DNA of 64,000 nucleotides from Halomonas gemina (GCF_023554995.1 NZ_JAMJPK010000001.1:682001-746000), one strand, 5' to 3'. Shown: positions 9,755 to 20,196, counted from the first letter of the stretch. Notes: generated from the letters alone by a model not told the origin. Numbers and translations are program-made.

Positions 9755-10453
9755 CTATACCGTCAGGTGCTCCTTGATCAGCGCATCGGAGAGCTCACCG
9801 ATCCTGCCTTTGGCCATGGGGCGTCCGCGATCCATGATCACGAACCGATCGGCATACTTGCGGGCAAAGGGGAGCTTCTGCTCCACCAGCAGCACGCTGA
9901 GACCATCCTCCTTGATCAGCCGGCGGATCACCTCGCCGATCTGGGCCACGATATTGGGCTGGATGCCCTCCCCTGGCTCGTCGAGGATCAGCAACCTCGG
10001 CTCCAGAACCAGCGCCCGGCCAATGGCCAGCTGCTGCTGCTGCCCTCCCGAGAGGTCGCCGCCGCGCCGATGCTTCATCTCCTCGAGGACGGGAAAGAGC
10101 TCGTAGACGCGGGAGGGAATGCGCTTGAGTCCATCGGCCCGCGCCGCCAGGCCGGTCCGCAGGTTCTCCTCCACGGTTAGCAGCGGGAAGATCTGCCGCC
10201 CCTGGGGCACATAGCCGATTCCCAGTCGCGGGCGTGCCTCCACCGGTCGCTTCGTCAGCTCGACGCCATCGTCATAGCGGATGCTGCCCGAGGCGAGTGC
10301 CACCTCGCCCATGATGGCCTTCATCAGGGTGGTCTTGCCGACCCCGTTGCGGCCCATCACGCAGGTGCACTCGCCGGCCGGCACGACCAGGTCGAGATCC
10401 CACAGCGTGTGGCTCTCGCCATAGAACTGGTTGAGCTTGTCGATGGTCAGCAT
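9755..10453 (-). CDS. urtE: Urea ABC transporter ATP-binding protein UrtE
   Basis: 232 residues, LivF-type ATPase. Walker A GRNGVGKTT (34-42), signature LSGGQQQQLAIGRAL, Walker B LLILDEPGEGIQPN. It energises high-affinity urea uptake with UrtD. The ATG shares one base with the urtD stop (TGATG type overlap). It is the last gene of the operon. Confidence 0.93.
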   Translation of the reverse strand: MLTIDKLNQFYGESHTLWDLDLVVPAGECTCVMGRNGVGKTTLMKAIMGEVALASGSIRYDDGVELTKRPVEARPRLGIGYVPQGRQIFPLLTVEENLRTGLAARADGLKRIPSRVYELFPVLEEMKHRRGGDLSGGQQQQLAIGRALVLEPRLLILDEPGEGIQPNIVAQIGEVIRRLIKEDGLSVLLVEQKLPFARKYADRFVIMDRGRPMAKGRIGELSDALIKEHLTV

Positions 10454-11298
10454 CAGGCGGCCTCCTCGTCGGGGTCAGCGCCCAGATAGACCTCGACGAC
10501 CTTCGGGTCCTGGGAGACCTGATCCATGCTGCCCTCGGCCAGCACGCTGCCCTGGTGCAGCACCGTCACCGTGCGGGCGATGGAGCGCACGAAGCCCATG
10601 TCGTGCTCCACCACCACCACGGACTGCTTGCCCTTGCCGGCCAGGCCGGTGAGCAACTCCGCCGTGCGCTCCATCTCCTGCTCGGTCATGCCGGCCACCG
10701 GCTCGTCCACCAGCAGCAGCCGCGGCCGCTGCATCAACAGCATGCCGATCTCCAGCCACTGCTTCTGACCGTGGGAGAGGATGCCCGCGGGGCCATCCCG
10801 CAGCTCGACGAGCCCGATGGTATCGAGCACCTCCTCGATGCGGTCGCGGATCTCGCCGCTCATGCGCGCGGTAAGCGTTGGCAGGATGCGCTTGTCGGCG
10901 GCCATGGCCAGCTCGAGGTTCTCGAAGACGGTCAGCGCCTCGAACACCGTGGGTTTCTGGAACTTGCGTCCGATACCCAGGCTGGCGATCTCCGGCTCGC
11001 TCATGGCCAGCAGATTGTGGCGGCTGCCGAACCACACCGAACCGCTATCGGGCCGCGTCTTGCCGGTGATGATATCCATCATGGTGGTCTTGCCGGCCCC
11101 GTTGGGGCCGATGATGCAACGCAGTTCGCCGTCGTCGATGGTCAGGTTGAGATCGTCGATGGCCTTGAAGCCATCGAAGGTCACGGTCACGTCTTCCAGG
11201 TAGAGGATCGGGCCGTGGCGCACATCCACCGGAGAGGTGGCGGGCACCAGGAAATCGAAGACGCGATCACGATCGGCCAGGGAGCTGATAAAACTCAT
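10453..11298 (-). CDS. urtD: Urea ABC transporter ATP-binding protein UrtD
   Basis: 281 residues, LivG-type ATPase. Walker A GPNGAGKTT (64-72), signature LSHGQKQWLEIGMLL (the SHGQKQWLEI variant is characteristic of UrtD), Walker B LLLVDEPVAGMT. It has a longer N-terminus than LivG (about 30 residues before the ATPase core). It overlaps urtC by four bases, so it is tightly coupled. Confidence 0.93.
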   Translation of the reverse strand: MSFISSLADRDRVFDFLVPATSPVDVRHGPILYLEDVTVTFDGFKAIDDLNLTIDDGELRCIIGPNGAGKTTMMDIITGKTRPDSGSVWFGSRHNLLAMSEPEIASLGIGRKFQKPTVFEALTVFENLELAMAADKRILPTLTARMSGEIRDRIEEVLDTIGLVELRDGPAGILSHGQKQWLEIGMLLMQRPRLLLVDEPVAGMTEQEMERTAELLTGLAGKGKQSVVVVEHDMGFVRSIARTVTVLHQGSVLAEGSMDQVSQDPKVVEVYLGADPDEEAA

Positions 11299-12425
11299 GA
11301 CGTTGCCTCCTGGGGTGTCGAGGAATCATCCGACTGGTGCTCTTTGCGTTTGAGGCGATAGGACAAGAGGCCGGCGACGCCCTTGGGCAGGAAGACCGTG
11401 ACCAGCACGAACATGCCGCCCAGGGCGAACAGCCAGGCATCCGGCATCGCGCCGGTGAACACCGTCTTGGCATAGTTGACCAGCAAGGCCCCGATCACCG
11501 CCCCGTAGAGGGTGCCTCGACCGCCCAGGGCGACCCAGAGCACGATCTCGATGGAGAAGATCGGCGAGAACTCGCTGGGATTGATGATGCCCACCTGGGG
11601 CACATAGAGCGCGCCGGCCACCCCGGCGAGCATCGCCGAGACCACGAAGACGAACAGCTGGAAGCGCTCGACCCGGTAGCCGAGGAAGCGCGTCCTGGCC
11701 TCGGCATCGCGACAGGCGACGCTGACCCGGCCGAGCTTGCTGGTGACGATGGCACGACACAGCACATAGCCCAGCGCCAGCGCCAGGCCGGTAGCCACGA
11801 AGAGCCCCAGGCGAGTGACATCGGTACGCAGATCGAAGCCCAGCAGTTCCCGGAAGTCGGTCAGGCCGTTGTTGCCACCGAAGCCCATCTCGTTACGGAA
11901 GAAGGCCAGCATCAGGGCGAAGGTCATGGCCTGGGTGATGATCGACAGGTAGACCCCGGTCACCCGAGAACGAAAGGCCAGGAAACCGAACACCAGCGCC
12001 AGGGCGCCCGGCGCCAGCATCACCATCAGGAAGGCAAACCAGGGCATGTCGAAGCCGAGCCAGTACCAGGGCAGGCTGTCCCAGTTCAGGAAGACCATGA
12101 AGTCCGGCAGGATCGGATCGCCATAGGTGCCACGATCGCCGATCTGGCGCATCAGGTACATCCCCATGGCATAGCCGCCCAGGGCGAAGAAGGCCCCGTG
12201 GCCCAGGCTGAGGATGCCGAGATAGCCCCACACCAGATCCACCGCCACGGCCAGCAAGGCATAGCTCAGGTACTTGCCGAGCAGGGTCACGGTGTAGGCC
12301 GAGACGTGTAGGGGATGACCCGCCGGGACGGCCAGGTGGAGCACCGTCACCAGCGCCAGGCAGGCCAGCAACACGCCCAGGAAGAGCCGGGTCGCCCCTT
12401 CGTTGAAGGGTTGCAGTAACCACAT
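11295..12425 (-). CDS. urtC: Urea ABC transporter permease UrtC
   Basis: 376 residues, LivM-like inner-membrane permease with about ten hydrophobic segments. Recognisable features are DLVWGYLGILSLGHGAFFALGGYAMGMYLMRQI and the C-terminal ALGGRGTLYGAVIGALLVNYAKT. It forms the translocation pore with UrtB. A six-base gap separates it from urtB. Confidence 0.93.
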   Translation of the reverse strand: MWLLQPFNEGATRLFLGVLLACLALVTVLHLAVPAGHPLHVSAYTVTLLGKYLSYALLAVAVDLVWGYLGILSLGHGAFFALGGYAMGMYLMRQIGDRGTYGDPILPDFMVFLNWDSLPWYWLGFDMPWFAFLMVMLAPGALALVFGFLAFRSRVTGVYLSIITQAMTFALMLAFFRNEMGFGGNNGLTDFRELLGFDLRTDVTRLGLFVATGLALALGYVLCRAIVTSKLGRVSVACRDAEARTRFLGYRVERFQLFVFVVSAMLAGVAGALYVPQVGIINPSEFSPIFSIEIVLWVALGGRGTLYGAVIGALLVNYAKTVFTGAMPDAWLFALGGMFVLVTVFLPKGVAGLLSYRLKRKEHQSDDSSTPQEATS

Positions 12426-12431
12426 AACGTT

Positions 12432-14033
12432 CTAGCCCTCCGCCGCGCGGCCCTTCTGCGGAAAGAGTCCGCGGGGGCGCTTCTGGATGAACAGGATGAT
12501 GAAGACGAGCACGATGATCTTGGCAAGGACCGCGCCCGCCCAGGGCTCGAGCACCTGATTGATCACGCCCAGCGACAGGCCCGCGACCAGGGTGCCCCAG
12601 AGGTTCCCCACGCCGCCGAACACCACCACCATGAAGGAATCGATGATGTAGTTCTGGCCCAGATTGGGCCCCACATTGGTGAGCTGGGAGAGCGCCACCC
12701 CGGCGAGCCCCGCCACGCCCGAGCCCAGCGCGAAGGTCATGATGTCCACTCGGGTCGCCCGGATCCCCATGGCGCGCGCCATGGCGCGGTTCTGGGTCAC
12801 CGCCCGCACCTCCAGGCCGAGGCGGGTACGCCGCATCACCAGCATCAGGCCGGCAAACACCACCAGCGCGAAGCCCAGCACGAAGAGACGATTGAGGGTC
12901 AGCGAAAGCCCCTCGTTGATCATCAGCGAGCCGCTCATCCAGTCGGGGCTGACCACGGTGCGGTTCTGCGGTGAGATGACCGTGCGTACCAGCTGCTGCA
13001 GGATCAGGCTGACGCCGAAGGTCGCCAGCAGGGTCTCCAGCGGGCGGCCCTTGAGGAACTGGATCACGCCGCGCTCGATGGCGATGCCGGCCAGCGCTGC
13101 GACCAGGAAGCCCGCGGGGATCGACAGCACCAGCGCCAGGCCGGGCTGTCCGGGCAGCAGCTGCTGCATGGCCCAGGTGGTGTAGGCGCCGAGCATGATC
13201 AGCTCGCCATGGGCCATGTTGATCACGCCCATGACCCCGAAGGTGATGGCCAGGCCGATGGCCGCCAGCACCAGCACCGAACCCAACGAAAGGCCGAAGT
13301 AGAGCGTCTCGAGACCACTGTTGAGGCGCCGCTTCTGTTCGATGTCGTCCAGCGCCGCCGAGGCAGCATCGGCGATAAGCGGATCATCGCTGCGCGCGGC
13401 CGAATTCAGAGCGGCGCGAACGCGACTGTTCAGGCTGCCCTCGAGCTCGGCGATGGCATCGATGTCGCCCTCGCTGAGGCGGTGAATCGCCAGGCCCTGC
13501 TCGAGCAGGCGGCGCACCTCGGCATCGCCCTCATCAGCGATCACCTCGCGCAGCGGCTCGACCAGGGTGGCATCCATGCTGCCCAGGAGCTCGCGGGCCG
13601 CCTCGCGCCGGTCGTCGACATCGTCGGTATAGAGATCGAGCACCGCCAGGGCGCTCTGCAGCTGCCCACGCAGGGCATTGTTGATACCGATACGATCGAG
13701 ATCACGGCGCGACATCTCTCCGGCATCATCGAAGCTCAGTGCATCGATCACCGGCCAGCTGCGCCCGCGGTTCTCGACCACGATGACGAAGCGTCCGCTG
13801 TCCTTGTGGCGCTGCAGCTTGCCGTCCAGCAGTTCCTCGAGCCAGCGGCGGCTGCGCTCGTCACCACTGGTGATGATCGCCTCGATGGCCTCGCTCTTTT
13901 CGGCGTAGGACTCGGTGGCAAGGGATTCCAGCAGGGCCTGGCCGGGATCATCCTGCGCCTGGGCAACCGGGACAAACCCGACCAACAGAAAGAGCAGCAA
14001 CAACCCAGGCACGAAGGATCGAATCATCCTCAT
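12432..14033 (-). CDS. urtB: Urea ABC transporter permease UrtB with N-terminal extracytoplasmic domain
   Basis: 533 residues. The signal peptide (MIRSFVPGLLLLFLLVGFVPVAQA) is followed by an extracytoplasmic, mostly helical domain of about 220 residues (HEAT-like, with REAARELLGSMDATLVEPLREV). The C-terminal half is a LivH-type permease (FGVMGVINMAHGELIMLGAYTTWAMQQLLPG; FGGVGNLWGTLVAGLSLGVINQVLEP). Such N-terminal extensions are usual for proteobacterial UrtB and distinguish it from LivH. Confidence 0.93.
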   Translation of the reverse strand: MRMIRSFVPGLLLLFLLVGFVPVAQAQDDPGQALLESLATESYAEKSEAIEAIITSGDERSRRWLEELLDGKLQRHKDSGRFVIVVENRGRSWPVIDALSFDDAGEMSRRDLDRIGINNALRGQLQSALAVLDLYTDDVDDRREAARELLGSMDATLVEPLREVIADEGDAEVRRLLEQGLAIHRLSEGDIDAIAELEGSLNSRVRAALNSAARSDDPLIADAASAALDDIEQKRRLNSGLETLYFGLSLGSVLVLAAIGLAITFGVMGVINMAHGELIMLGAYTTWAMQQLLPGQPGLALVLSIPAGFLVAALAGIAIERGVIQFLKGRPLETLLATFGVSLILQQLVRTVISPQNRTVVSPDWMSGSLMINEGLSLTLNRLFVLGFALVVFAGLMLVMRRTRLGLEVRAVTQNRAMARAMGIRATRVDIMTFALGSGVAGLAGVALSQLTNVGPNLGQNYIIDSFMVVVFGGVGNLWGTLVAGLSLGVINQVLEPWAGAVLAKIIVLVFIILFIQKRPRGLFPQKGRAAEG

Positions 14034-14080
14034 GGGAGAGTCCTGTGGTTATAGGGAAAATTTCGAGCGGCGTGTTCAAG

Positions 14081-14103
14081 GGGCCGGCCATCGCGGCCGG
14101 CCC
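14081..14103 (-). promoter_or_regulatory. Intercistronic hairpin between urtA and urtB
   Basis: A perfect 9-bp stem, GGGCCGGCC (14081-14089) with GGCCGGCCC (14095-14103), closes a 5-base loop just after the urtA stop. There is no T-run. It is better read as an mRNA-stabilising or partially attenuating hairpin than as a full terminator. That would give excess binding protein over permease, a common pattern in ABC operons. Confidence 0.6.
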
Positions 14104-14113
14104 ATGACTGGTG

Positions 14114-15430
<1,317 letters not shown>

Positions 15431-15493
15431 GGGATCTCCTTGCGATCGATGTTGTTGTCGATGAGGCCATCGCGGGATGTCTCTCATAGCCGT

Positions 15494-15509
15494 CGCAAGG
15501 GTTGTGCCA
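15494..15509 (-). promoter_or_regulatory. Sigma-54 (-24/-12) promoter of urtABCDE
   Basis: The minus strand reads TGGCACAACCCTTGCG, matching TGGCAC-N5-TTGC exactly with the invariant GG-N10-GC spacing. Predicted start is near 15482, about 50 bases before the urtA ATG. This is the stronger of the two sigma-54 promoter matches in the window. Confidence 0.82.
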
Positions 15510-15605
15510 TATCGACACCATGGCGGTTTTTATCTTTCTATTCAGACCATTGGCTTTCCACCTTCAAGAAGCCGAATGAACCGCAAGGCGATCTCCTGGT
15601 GCAAG

Positions 15606-15647
15606 GGGCACAGTGCCCTGCCCCAGGATCGTTCGCACCGCTGGTGC
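15606..15647. promoter_or_regulatory. Two GCAC/GTGC dyads upstream of the urtA promoter
   Basis: GGGCACAGTGCCC (15606-15618) and GCACCGCTGGTGC (15635-15647) are perfect dyads lying about 125-165 bases upstream of the predicted urtA start point, where a sigma-54 activator would bind. The second has the GCACC/GGTGC arms of an NtrC site but a spacer two bases shorter than the enteric sites, so the protein that binds is not certain. Confidence 0.35.
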
Positions 15648-15687
15648 AACGCACCGTCGTGACGCAGTGGGGCCAACACGCAAGACA

Positions 15688-15712
15688 GGGGCGCCGGCTC
15701 GGCCGGCGCCCC
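15688..15712 (-). terminator. Terminator-like hairpin after tctA
   Basis: A perfect 11-bp GC stem, GGGGCGCCGGC (15688-15698) with GCCGGCGCCCC (15702-15712), and a 3-base loop lies 45 bases beyond the tctA stop. The T-run on the minus strand is poor (CTGTCTTG), so termination may be partial. Confidence 0.6.
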
Positions 15713-15756
15713 CGCTGGGCAGTTCCCTTGACTGGGCAGTTCTGTTAGAGCAGGGT

Positions 15757-17283
15757 TCAGTCGCCCTCGGGACCACCCGTCCCGGTGGTGACCCGCATCC
15801 GGCGCCGCAGGATCGGCCCGACGATATAGGGCAGGATCAGCCCCAACCCAGCGAACAGCCAAAGGCCAATGGCCAGGCCGCTGTCCCAGAGGATGGTCCA
15901 ATCGCCGTCGGAGATGTCCATGGCGTGGCGCAGGTTTTTTTCCATCTCCGGCCCCAACAGCAGGCCGAGGATGATCGGCACCAGTGGGATCTCCAGCTTG
16001 CGAAAGATGTACCCCGCCACGCCGAAGGCCACCATGAAGTAGAGATCGAAGGTGGTGTTGCTGATCGAGTAGATGCCCACGAAAGCAATCATGGTGACGA
16101 TCGGTAGCAGGTACATCGGCGGTACTGACAGGAGCTTGACGAAGATCCCCACCATCGGAATGTTCAGGATCAGCAACAGGAAGTTACCGATCAGGAGGGC
16201 TGCGATCACGCCCCAGACGACGTCGGCGTTCTGGGTAAACATCAGTGGTCCGGGGGTGATGTTCAGCGAGATCAGCAGTGCCAGCAGCACGGCCGTGGTC
16301 CCACTACCCGGCACACCGAGCGTCAGCATCGGTACCAGGGCCCCACTGGACGCCCCGTTGTTGCCGGCCTCGGGGGCTGCTACACCACGCGGATCGCCCT
16401 TTCCGAAATAGCCTTTCTTGCCCAGCACACGCTTTTCCAAGGTATAGCTGATGAAGCTACCCAGCGAGGCACCCGCACCCGGCAGTACGCCGGCGATAAA
16501 CCCCAACACCCCGCCGCGAAAGCTGGTAGGCAGAATCTCGCGGATATCTTTCCACTTCAGCGATAGCTTGTTGACCGCCATCTTTTCCTTGCCGCCACCC
16601 GCCTTCTCCTCGATGAAGAACAGCAGTTCAGAAATGGCAAACAGCCCCACGATGGCAATGATGAAGTCCACGCCCTCGTAAAGCTCCAGGGTACCGAAGG
16701 TAAAGCGCTGAACCCCGGTGGAATCGATGCCGACCGTAGCGATCATCAGGCCGATGGCCGCCGCTACCACTGTCTTCATGGGATTCTTGCCAGTAATACC
16801 ACCCAGCGTCGCAAAGGCCAGCAGGAAAAGCGCAAAGTACTCGGCCGGCCCGAAGGTCAGGGCGAAGTCGGCGAGCAATGGCGCCAGCAGGATCAGGCCG
16901 ATGGTGGCGATCAGGCTACCGATGAAGGAGGCCACGGCAGAGATGGCCAGCGCCTCGGAAGCCTTGCCCTGTTGGGCCATGGGATAACCATCGAGACAGG
17001 TCATCATCGCCGGCTCATCGCCGGGAATGTTGAGCAGTATCGACGAGATCCGCCCGCCATACATGGCCCCGGCATAGACCGAGGTCAGCATGATCATCGC
17101 AGTTTCCGGCGCCAGGCCGAGGGTGAAGGCCAGCGGAATCAGGATTGCCACCCCGTTGGCCGGGCCGAGCCCCGGCAGGGCGCCGATCAGGGTACCCAGG
17201 AAGGCCCCGATCAGCGCAAACATCAGGTTGTGCGGTTGCAGCGCGACACCGAACCCATCCATCAAGAAACCTAGGGTCTCCAT
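15757..17283 (-). CDS. tctA: Tripartite tricarboxylate transporter large membrane subunit TctA
   Basis: 508 residues from ATG 17283 (METLGFLMDGFGVAL), whose A is also the last base of the tctB stop. Family signatures are GALPGLGPANGVAILIPL, GAMYGGRISSILLNIPGD and APEAGNNGASSGALVPMLTLGVPGSGTTAVLL. About 11-12 membrane spans. With TctB and TctC it imports citrate or another tricarboxylate or dicarboxylate using an ion gradient. The exact substrate is not readable from sequence. Confidence 0.93.
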   Translation of the reverse strand: METLGFLMDGFGVALQPHNLMFALIGAFLGTLIGALPGLGPANGVAILIPLAFTLGLAPETAMIMLTSVYAGAMYGGRISSILLNIPGDEPAMMTCLDGYPMAQQGKASEALAISAVASFIGSLIATIGLILLAPLLADFALTFGPAEYFALFLLAFATLGGITGKNPMKTVVAAAIGLMIATVGIDSTGVQRFTFGTLELYEGVDFIIAIVGLFAISELLFFIEEKAGGGKEKMAVNKLSLKWKDIREILPTSFRGGVLGFIAGVLPGAGASLGSFISYTLEKRVLGKKGYFGKGDPRGVAAPEAGNNGASSGALVPMLTLGVPGSGTTAVLLALLISLNITPGPLMFTQNADVVWGVIAALLIGNFLLLILNIPMVGIFVKLLSVPPMYLLPIVTMIAFVGIYSISNTTFDLYFMVAFGVAGYIFRKLEIPLVPIILGLLLGPEMEKNLRHAMDISDGDWTILWDSGLAIGLWLFAGLGLILPYIVGPILRRRMRVTTGTGGPEGD

Positions 17284-17738
17284 CAGCTCACCTCCATGAA
17301 CGACAGCACGCCTAACGGTAGCGCCAGGTCGAGGGCGAAGTTGAACACCAGGTACACCACCACACCGGAAATCGCCCCGATGATATAGGCCTTGATCGGG
17401 CGCGACCCCATGCGCCAGCAGAGGGTGCCCACGGCCAGGGTCGTGCTGATGATGAAACCGAGCGGCTGAAGGAACATCGCATAGAGGATCAGCACCACCA
17501 CCGCGACGATCAACTCGACGCCGGTGCGACTCCATGGCCAGGCGTTGTCCGGGTCCGGCCGTACAACCATATACAGACTGGAAAGCCCCAGCACAACAGC
17601 CAGTAAGCGAGGAAAGGTCTCGGGTCCAACGGCCTCGGACCCACCAAACGGTTCCGTAAACTGGGTGGTGCCCCAGCCGTACGCGACGGCCAGGACAATC
17701 ATCAGTATCCCGAAGATGCGATCGTTGGAAACCATCAC
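17283..17738 (-). CDS. tctB: Tripartite tricarboxylate transporter small membrane subunit TctB
   Basis: 151 residues with four predicted membrane spans. It begins MMVSNDRIFGILMIVLAVAYGWGTTQF and carries the family's GPETFPRLLAVVLGLSSLYM stretch. Its start overlaps the tctC stop by four bases and its stop overlaps the tctA start by one, so all three subunits are translationally coupled. Confidence 0.9.
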   Translation of the reverse strand: MMVSNDRIFGILMIVLAVAYGWGTTQFTEPFGGSEAVGPETFPRLLAVVLGLSSLYMVVRPDPDNAWPWSRTGVELIVAVVVLILYAMFLQPLGFIISTTLAVGTLCWRMGSRPIKAYIIGAISGVVVYLVFNFALDLALPLGVLSFMEVS

Positions 17739-18721
17739 TGAATCAACCCAATGTCCTTGGAGAGCTGCTCGATGTCGGCGATCTGGTCCTTGACGAAGGT
17801 CTCGAACTCACCGGCGCTCATATGGAAGGGCATCAGGCCGTTCTGCTGCATGACGTTCTTCCACTCCTCGCTTTCGTAGATGGTGTCCATGGCGTCGACC
17901 CAGTACTGCTTGGCGTCGTCGGAGATGTCCGCCGGCATGTAGAAACCGCGCCAGTTGGGTCCCAGTGCCTCGATACCCTGCTCACGCGCAGTGGGAATCT
18001 CCGCGAGGTCACCGGGGAGACGCTCCTCGGAAAGCACCGCGAGAACCTTGAGGTCACCGGATTCCATGAAGCCCTGCGCCTCGGTGATATCGCCAGTGAA
18101 GGCCTCGACGTGACCGCCGATCACCTGGGTCAGCGCCTCGCCACCATTGTTGTACGACAGGTAGGCGATGCGTGGCAGGTTCTCGACTCCGGCAGCCTGT
18201 GCCGCGATCAGCACCTTGAGATGATCCCAGCCGCCCTTGGCACTGCCGCCGGCGAACTTGACGCTGCGCGGATCTTCCTTGAGAGCATCCATTAGCTCGT
18301 TGAGATCATCGAGTTCGGAATCAGCGGATACAGCGATGATTCCGTAGTCGGCGCCCAATGCCCCGATCCAGTTGACCATGTCGGCGGTCATGTCAGGGAA
18401 CTGGCCCTGGGCAAGACGGGTCGTGGTGGCCGTGGACGCCGCAACGAGGAGATTCTCGTCGCCGGCTCTCTTGCTGATGGTGTGCGCATAGGCTACGCCA
18501 CCACCGGCGCCGGCCATGTTGATGGTCTGGACATTACCCGACACCAGGTCGAGTTCCTGAAGCACATTACCCACGCTGCGGCAGGTGAAGTCCCAACCGC
18601 CACCTGGATCAGACGGTGCGATACACTCCACCTTCCCTTCAGGCTCAAAGGCCATGGCGGTACTGGCACTGGCGGTGAAGGCGGCAATAGCGATGAGTTT
18701 GAGCGGCGTTCTTGTGGACAT
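17735..18721 (-). CDS. tctC: Tripartite tricarboxylate transporter substrate-binding protein TctC
   Basis: 328 residues with signal peptide (MSTRTPLKLIAIAAFTASASTAMA). The mature sequence has the Bug/TctC ligand-loop pattern (CIAPSDPGGGWDFTCRSVG; NMAGAGGGVAYAH; KFAGGSAKGGWDHLK). It is the first gene of tctCBA and divergent from the regulatory operon starting at 18929. A perfect palindrome sits 61-78 bases upstream of its ATG. Confidence 0.92.
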   Translation of the reverse strand: MSTRTPLKLIAIAAFTASASTAMAFEPEGKVECIAPSDPGGGWDFTCRSVGNVLQELDLVSGNVQTINMAGAGGGVAYAHTISKRAGDENLLVAASTATTTRLAQGQFPDMTADMVNWIGALGADYGIIAVSADSELDDLNELMDALKEDPRSVKFAGGSAKGGWDHLKVLIAAQAAGVENLPRIAYLSYNNGGEALTQVIGGHVEAFTGDITEAQGFMESGDLKVLAVLSEERLPGDLAEIPTAREQGIEALGPNWRGFYMPADISDDAKQYWVDAMDTIYESEEWKNVMQQNGLMPFHMSAGEFETFVKDQIADIEQLSKDIGLIQ

Positions 18722-18781
18722 TGTTGTTGTCCTCCTGGTCGGACTATGACGGAAAGTGGACTTGCGGAACCTGTCGGCTTT

Positions 18782-18799
18782 CCTTACAATTCTGTAAGG
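18782..18799. promoter_or_regulatory. Palindromic operator candidate between tctC and the IclR-like gene
   Basis: CCTTACA-ATTC-TGTAAGG is a perfect inverted repeat in the 207-bp divergent intergenic region. It lies 61 bases upstream of tctC and 130 upstream of the IclR-like gene. Candidate binders are the adjacent IclR-like protein or the TctD-type response regulator; sequence alone cannot choose. Confidence 0.45.
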
Positions 18800-18928
18800 C
18801 AGAACATCGTTCCTCAGAATGGAAAGTTAGGCCTGACGTCGAGGGGCGTCAACGCTTGGCGCCTTAATTGCGACCAAAGTTCAACCCCCCCCGGTTCAAC
18901 GCACGTAACAAGGAGGCGCGTCCCTTCG

Positions 18929-19534
18929 ATGGCACAGGACCGCGTCGAGGCCGTGGAGCGAGCACTGACGGTGCTCGAGGCCTTCGACTCCCCCCAGGAG
19001 CACTTCACCCTGGCCGAGCTGGCCCAGGCCACCGGCTACTACAAGAGCACCCTGCTGCGCCTGCTCGGGTCACTGACCCGCTTCGACTATGTGCAGCGCG
19101 ACGAGCAGGGCCGCTGGCACCTTGGCCATGCCCCGGTTCGCCTGGCACGGCGGCACCTTCCGGGCCGACACCTGGCGACCCGGATACAGCCACTGCTCGT
19201 CCGCCTGGCGGCCGATACCGGCGAGACCGCCGCCCTGCTCGAAGTGGAGGACGACTTGGTCGAGTGCCGACTGGTCAGCCTTCCCGACGCTGCCCTGCGC
19301 CATGACCTGCGCCCGGGGGATCGCTGGCTAGCGTCGGTAGAGGATGACCCTCGCCCGGTGCTGCCTGGTGGCGTGATGGTGTGCCAGGCCCTGCCCGGCG
19401 ATAGCATCGAGCCACCGATGTGGCTCACCCTGTCGGGCCCCGCCGGACGCCTGGATCCACATCGGGCACAGGCCATCCTGGCCGATGCCGTGGCGTCGCT
19501 GGCGACCGGTTCGACCCGGGGGGCAGAATCATGA
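18929..19534 (+). CDS. Short IclR-like transcriptional regulator
   Basis: 201 residues from ATG 18929; AAGGAGG lies 12 bases upstream, slightly far. The N-terminal winged helix is IclR-type (AVERALTVLEAFDSPQEHFTLAELAQATGYYKSTLLRLLGSLTRFDYVQRDEQGRWHLGHAPVRLAR). A shortened effector domain follows (RIQPLLVRLAADTGETAALLEVEDD). IclR proteins are usually 240-270 residues, so about 50 effector-domain residues are missing. The stop overlaps the start of the response regulator (ATGA). Probably controls the divergent tct operon. Confidence 0.75.
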   Translation: MAQDRVEAVERALTVLEAFDSPQEHFTLAELAQATGYYKSTLLRLLGSLTRFDYVQRDEQGRWHLGHAPVRLARRHLPGRHLATRIQPLLVRLAADTGETAALLEVEDDLVECRLVSLPDAALRHDLRPGDRWLASVEDDPRPVLPGGVMVCQALPGDSIEPPMWLTLSGPAGRLDPHRAQAILADAVASLATGSTRGAES

Positions 19535-20196
19535 CCCTGTTGTTGTTGGTAGAGGATGACGCCCTGCTGGCCGAGACCCTGGTCGATTCCCTTGGCCTCG
19601 AGGGCCATGAGGTGTGTCACCTCGACGACGGTGAAGCGGCGCGGGCGCGTCTCGCGGTGCCGGGACATGGTGCCGCACTGGTGCTGCTCGACCTGAACCT
19701 GCCGGGATGCAACGGCCTGGCGGTCCTCGAAGCACTGCGGCTCCACGACCTGGACACCCCGGTGCTGATCCTGACCGCCCGGGGCGCCGTGGAGGATCGC
19801 GTGCGGGGCCTCGACCTGGGCGCGGACGACTACCTGGCCAAGCCCTTCGCCCTGGATGAACTCGAGGCCCGGGTTCGTGCCCTGCTGCGGCGCCGCAGCC
19901 CCGACCCGCAGCTCAGGGTCGGCGACCTGATGCTCGACACCCAGCACCAGCGATTCACGCTCGAGGATGCACCGCTCGCCCTTCCACCCCGGGAGCAACG
20001 CCTGCTGGCCTGCCTGATGCGTCATGCCGGCGAGCCGGTGGACAAGGCGCGCCTCGCCGAAGAGGCCTTCCAGGGCGATGCCATGGGCGACAACGCCATC
20101 GAGGTCTACATCCACCGCCTGCGCAAGCGACTCGGCCACAGCGGCGTGGCCTTGCGCACGGTGAGAGGCCTGGGTTATCTGTTGGAGGCGACGTGA
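19531..20196 (+). CDS. tctD: Two-component response regulator, OmpR/TctD type
   Basis: 221 residues. Receiver domain: acidic pair VEDD, phosphoacceptor in LVLLDLNLPG (Asp near residue 52), conserved LTARG and KPFALDELEARV. The C-terminal winged-helix domain (LPPREQRLLACLMRHAGEPVDKARLAEEAF; AIEVYIHRLRKRL; VRGLGYLLE) is OmpR-type. Overlaps the IclR-like gene by four bases and the kinase gene by four. The neighbourhood points to tricarboxylate sensing as in TctD, which is inference. Confidence 0.85.
   Translation: MTLLLLVEDDALLAETLVDSLGLEGHEVCHLDDGEAARARLAVPGHGAALVLLDLNLPGCNGLAVLEALRLHDLDTPVLILTARGAVEDRVRGLDLGADDYLAKPFALDELEARVRALLRRRSPDPQLRVGDLMLDTQHQRFTLEDAPLALPPREQRLLACLMRHAGEPVDKARLAEEAFQGDAMGDNAIEVYIHRLRKRLGHSGVALRTVRGLGYLLEAT

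Noticed and set aside
15542..15901. 119-codon minus-strand frame between urtA and tctA
   Set aside because: Crosses the terminator hairpin and the end of tctA in another frame; composition is that of a shadow.
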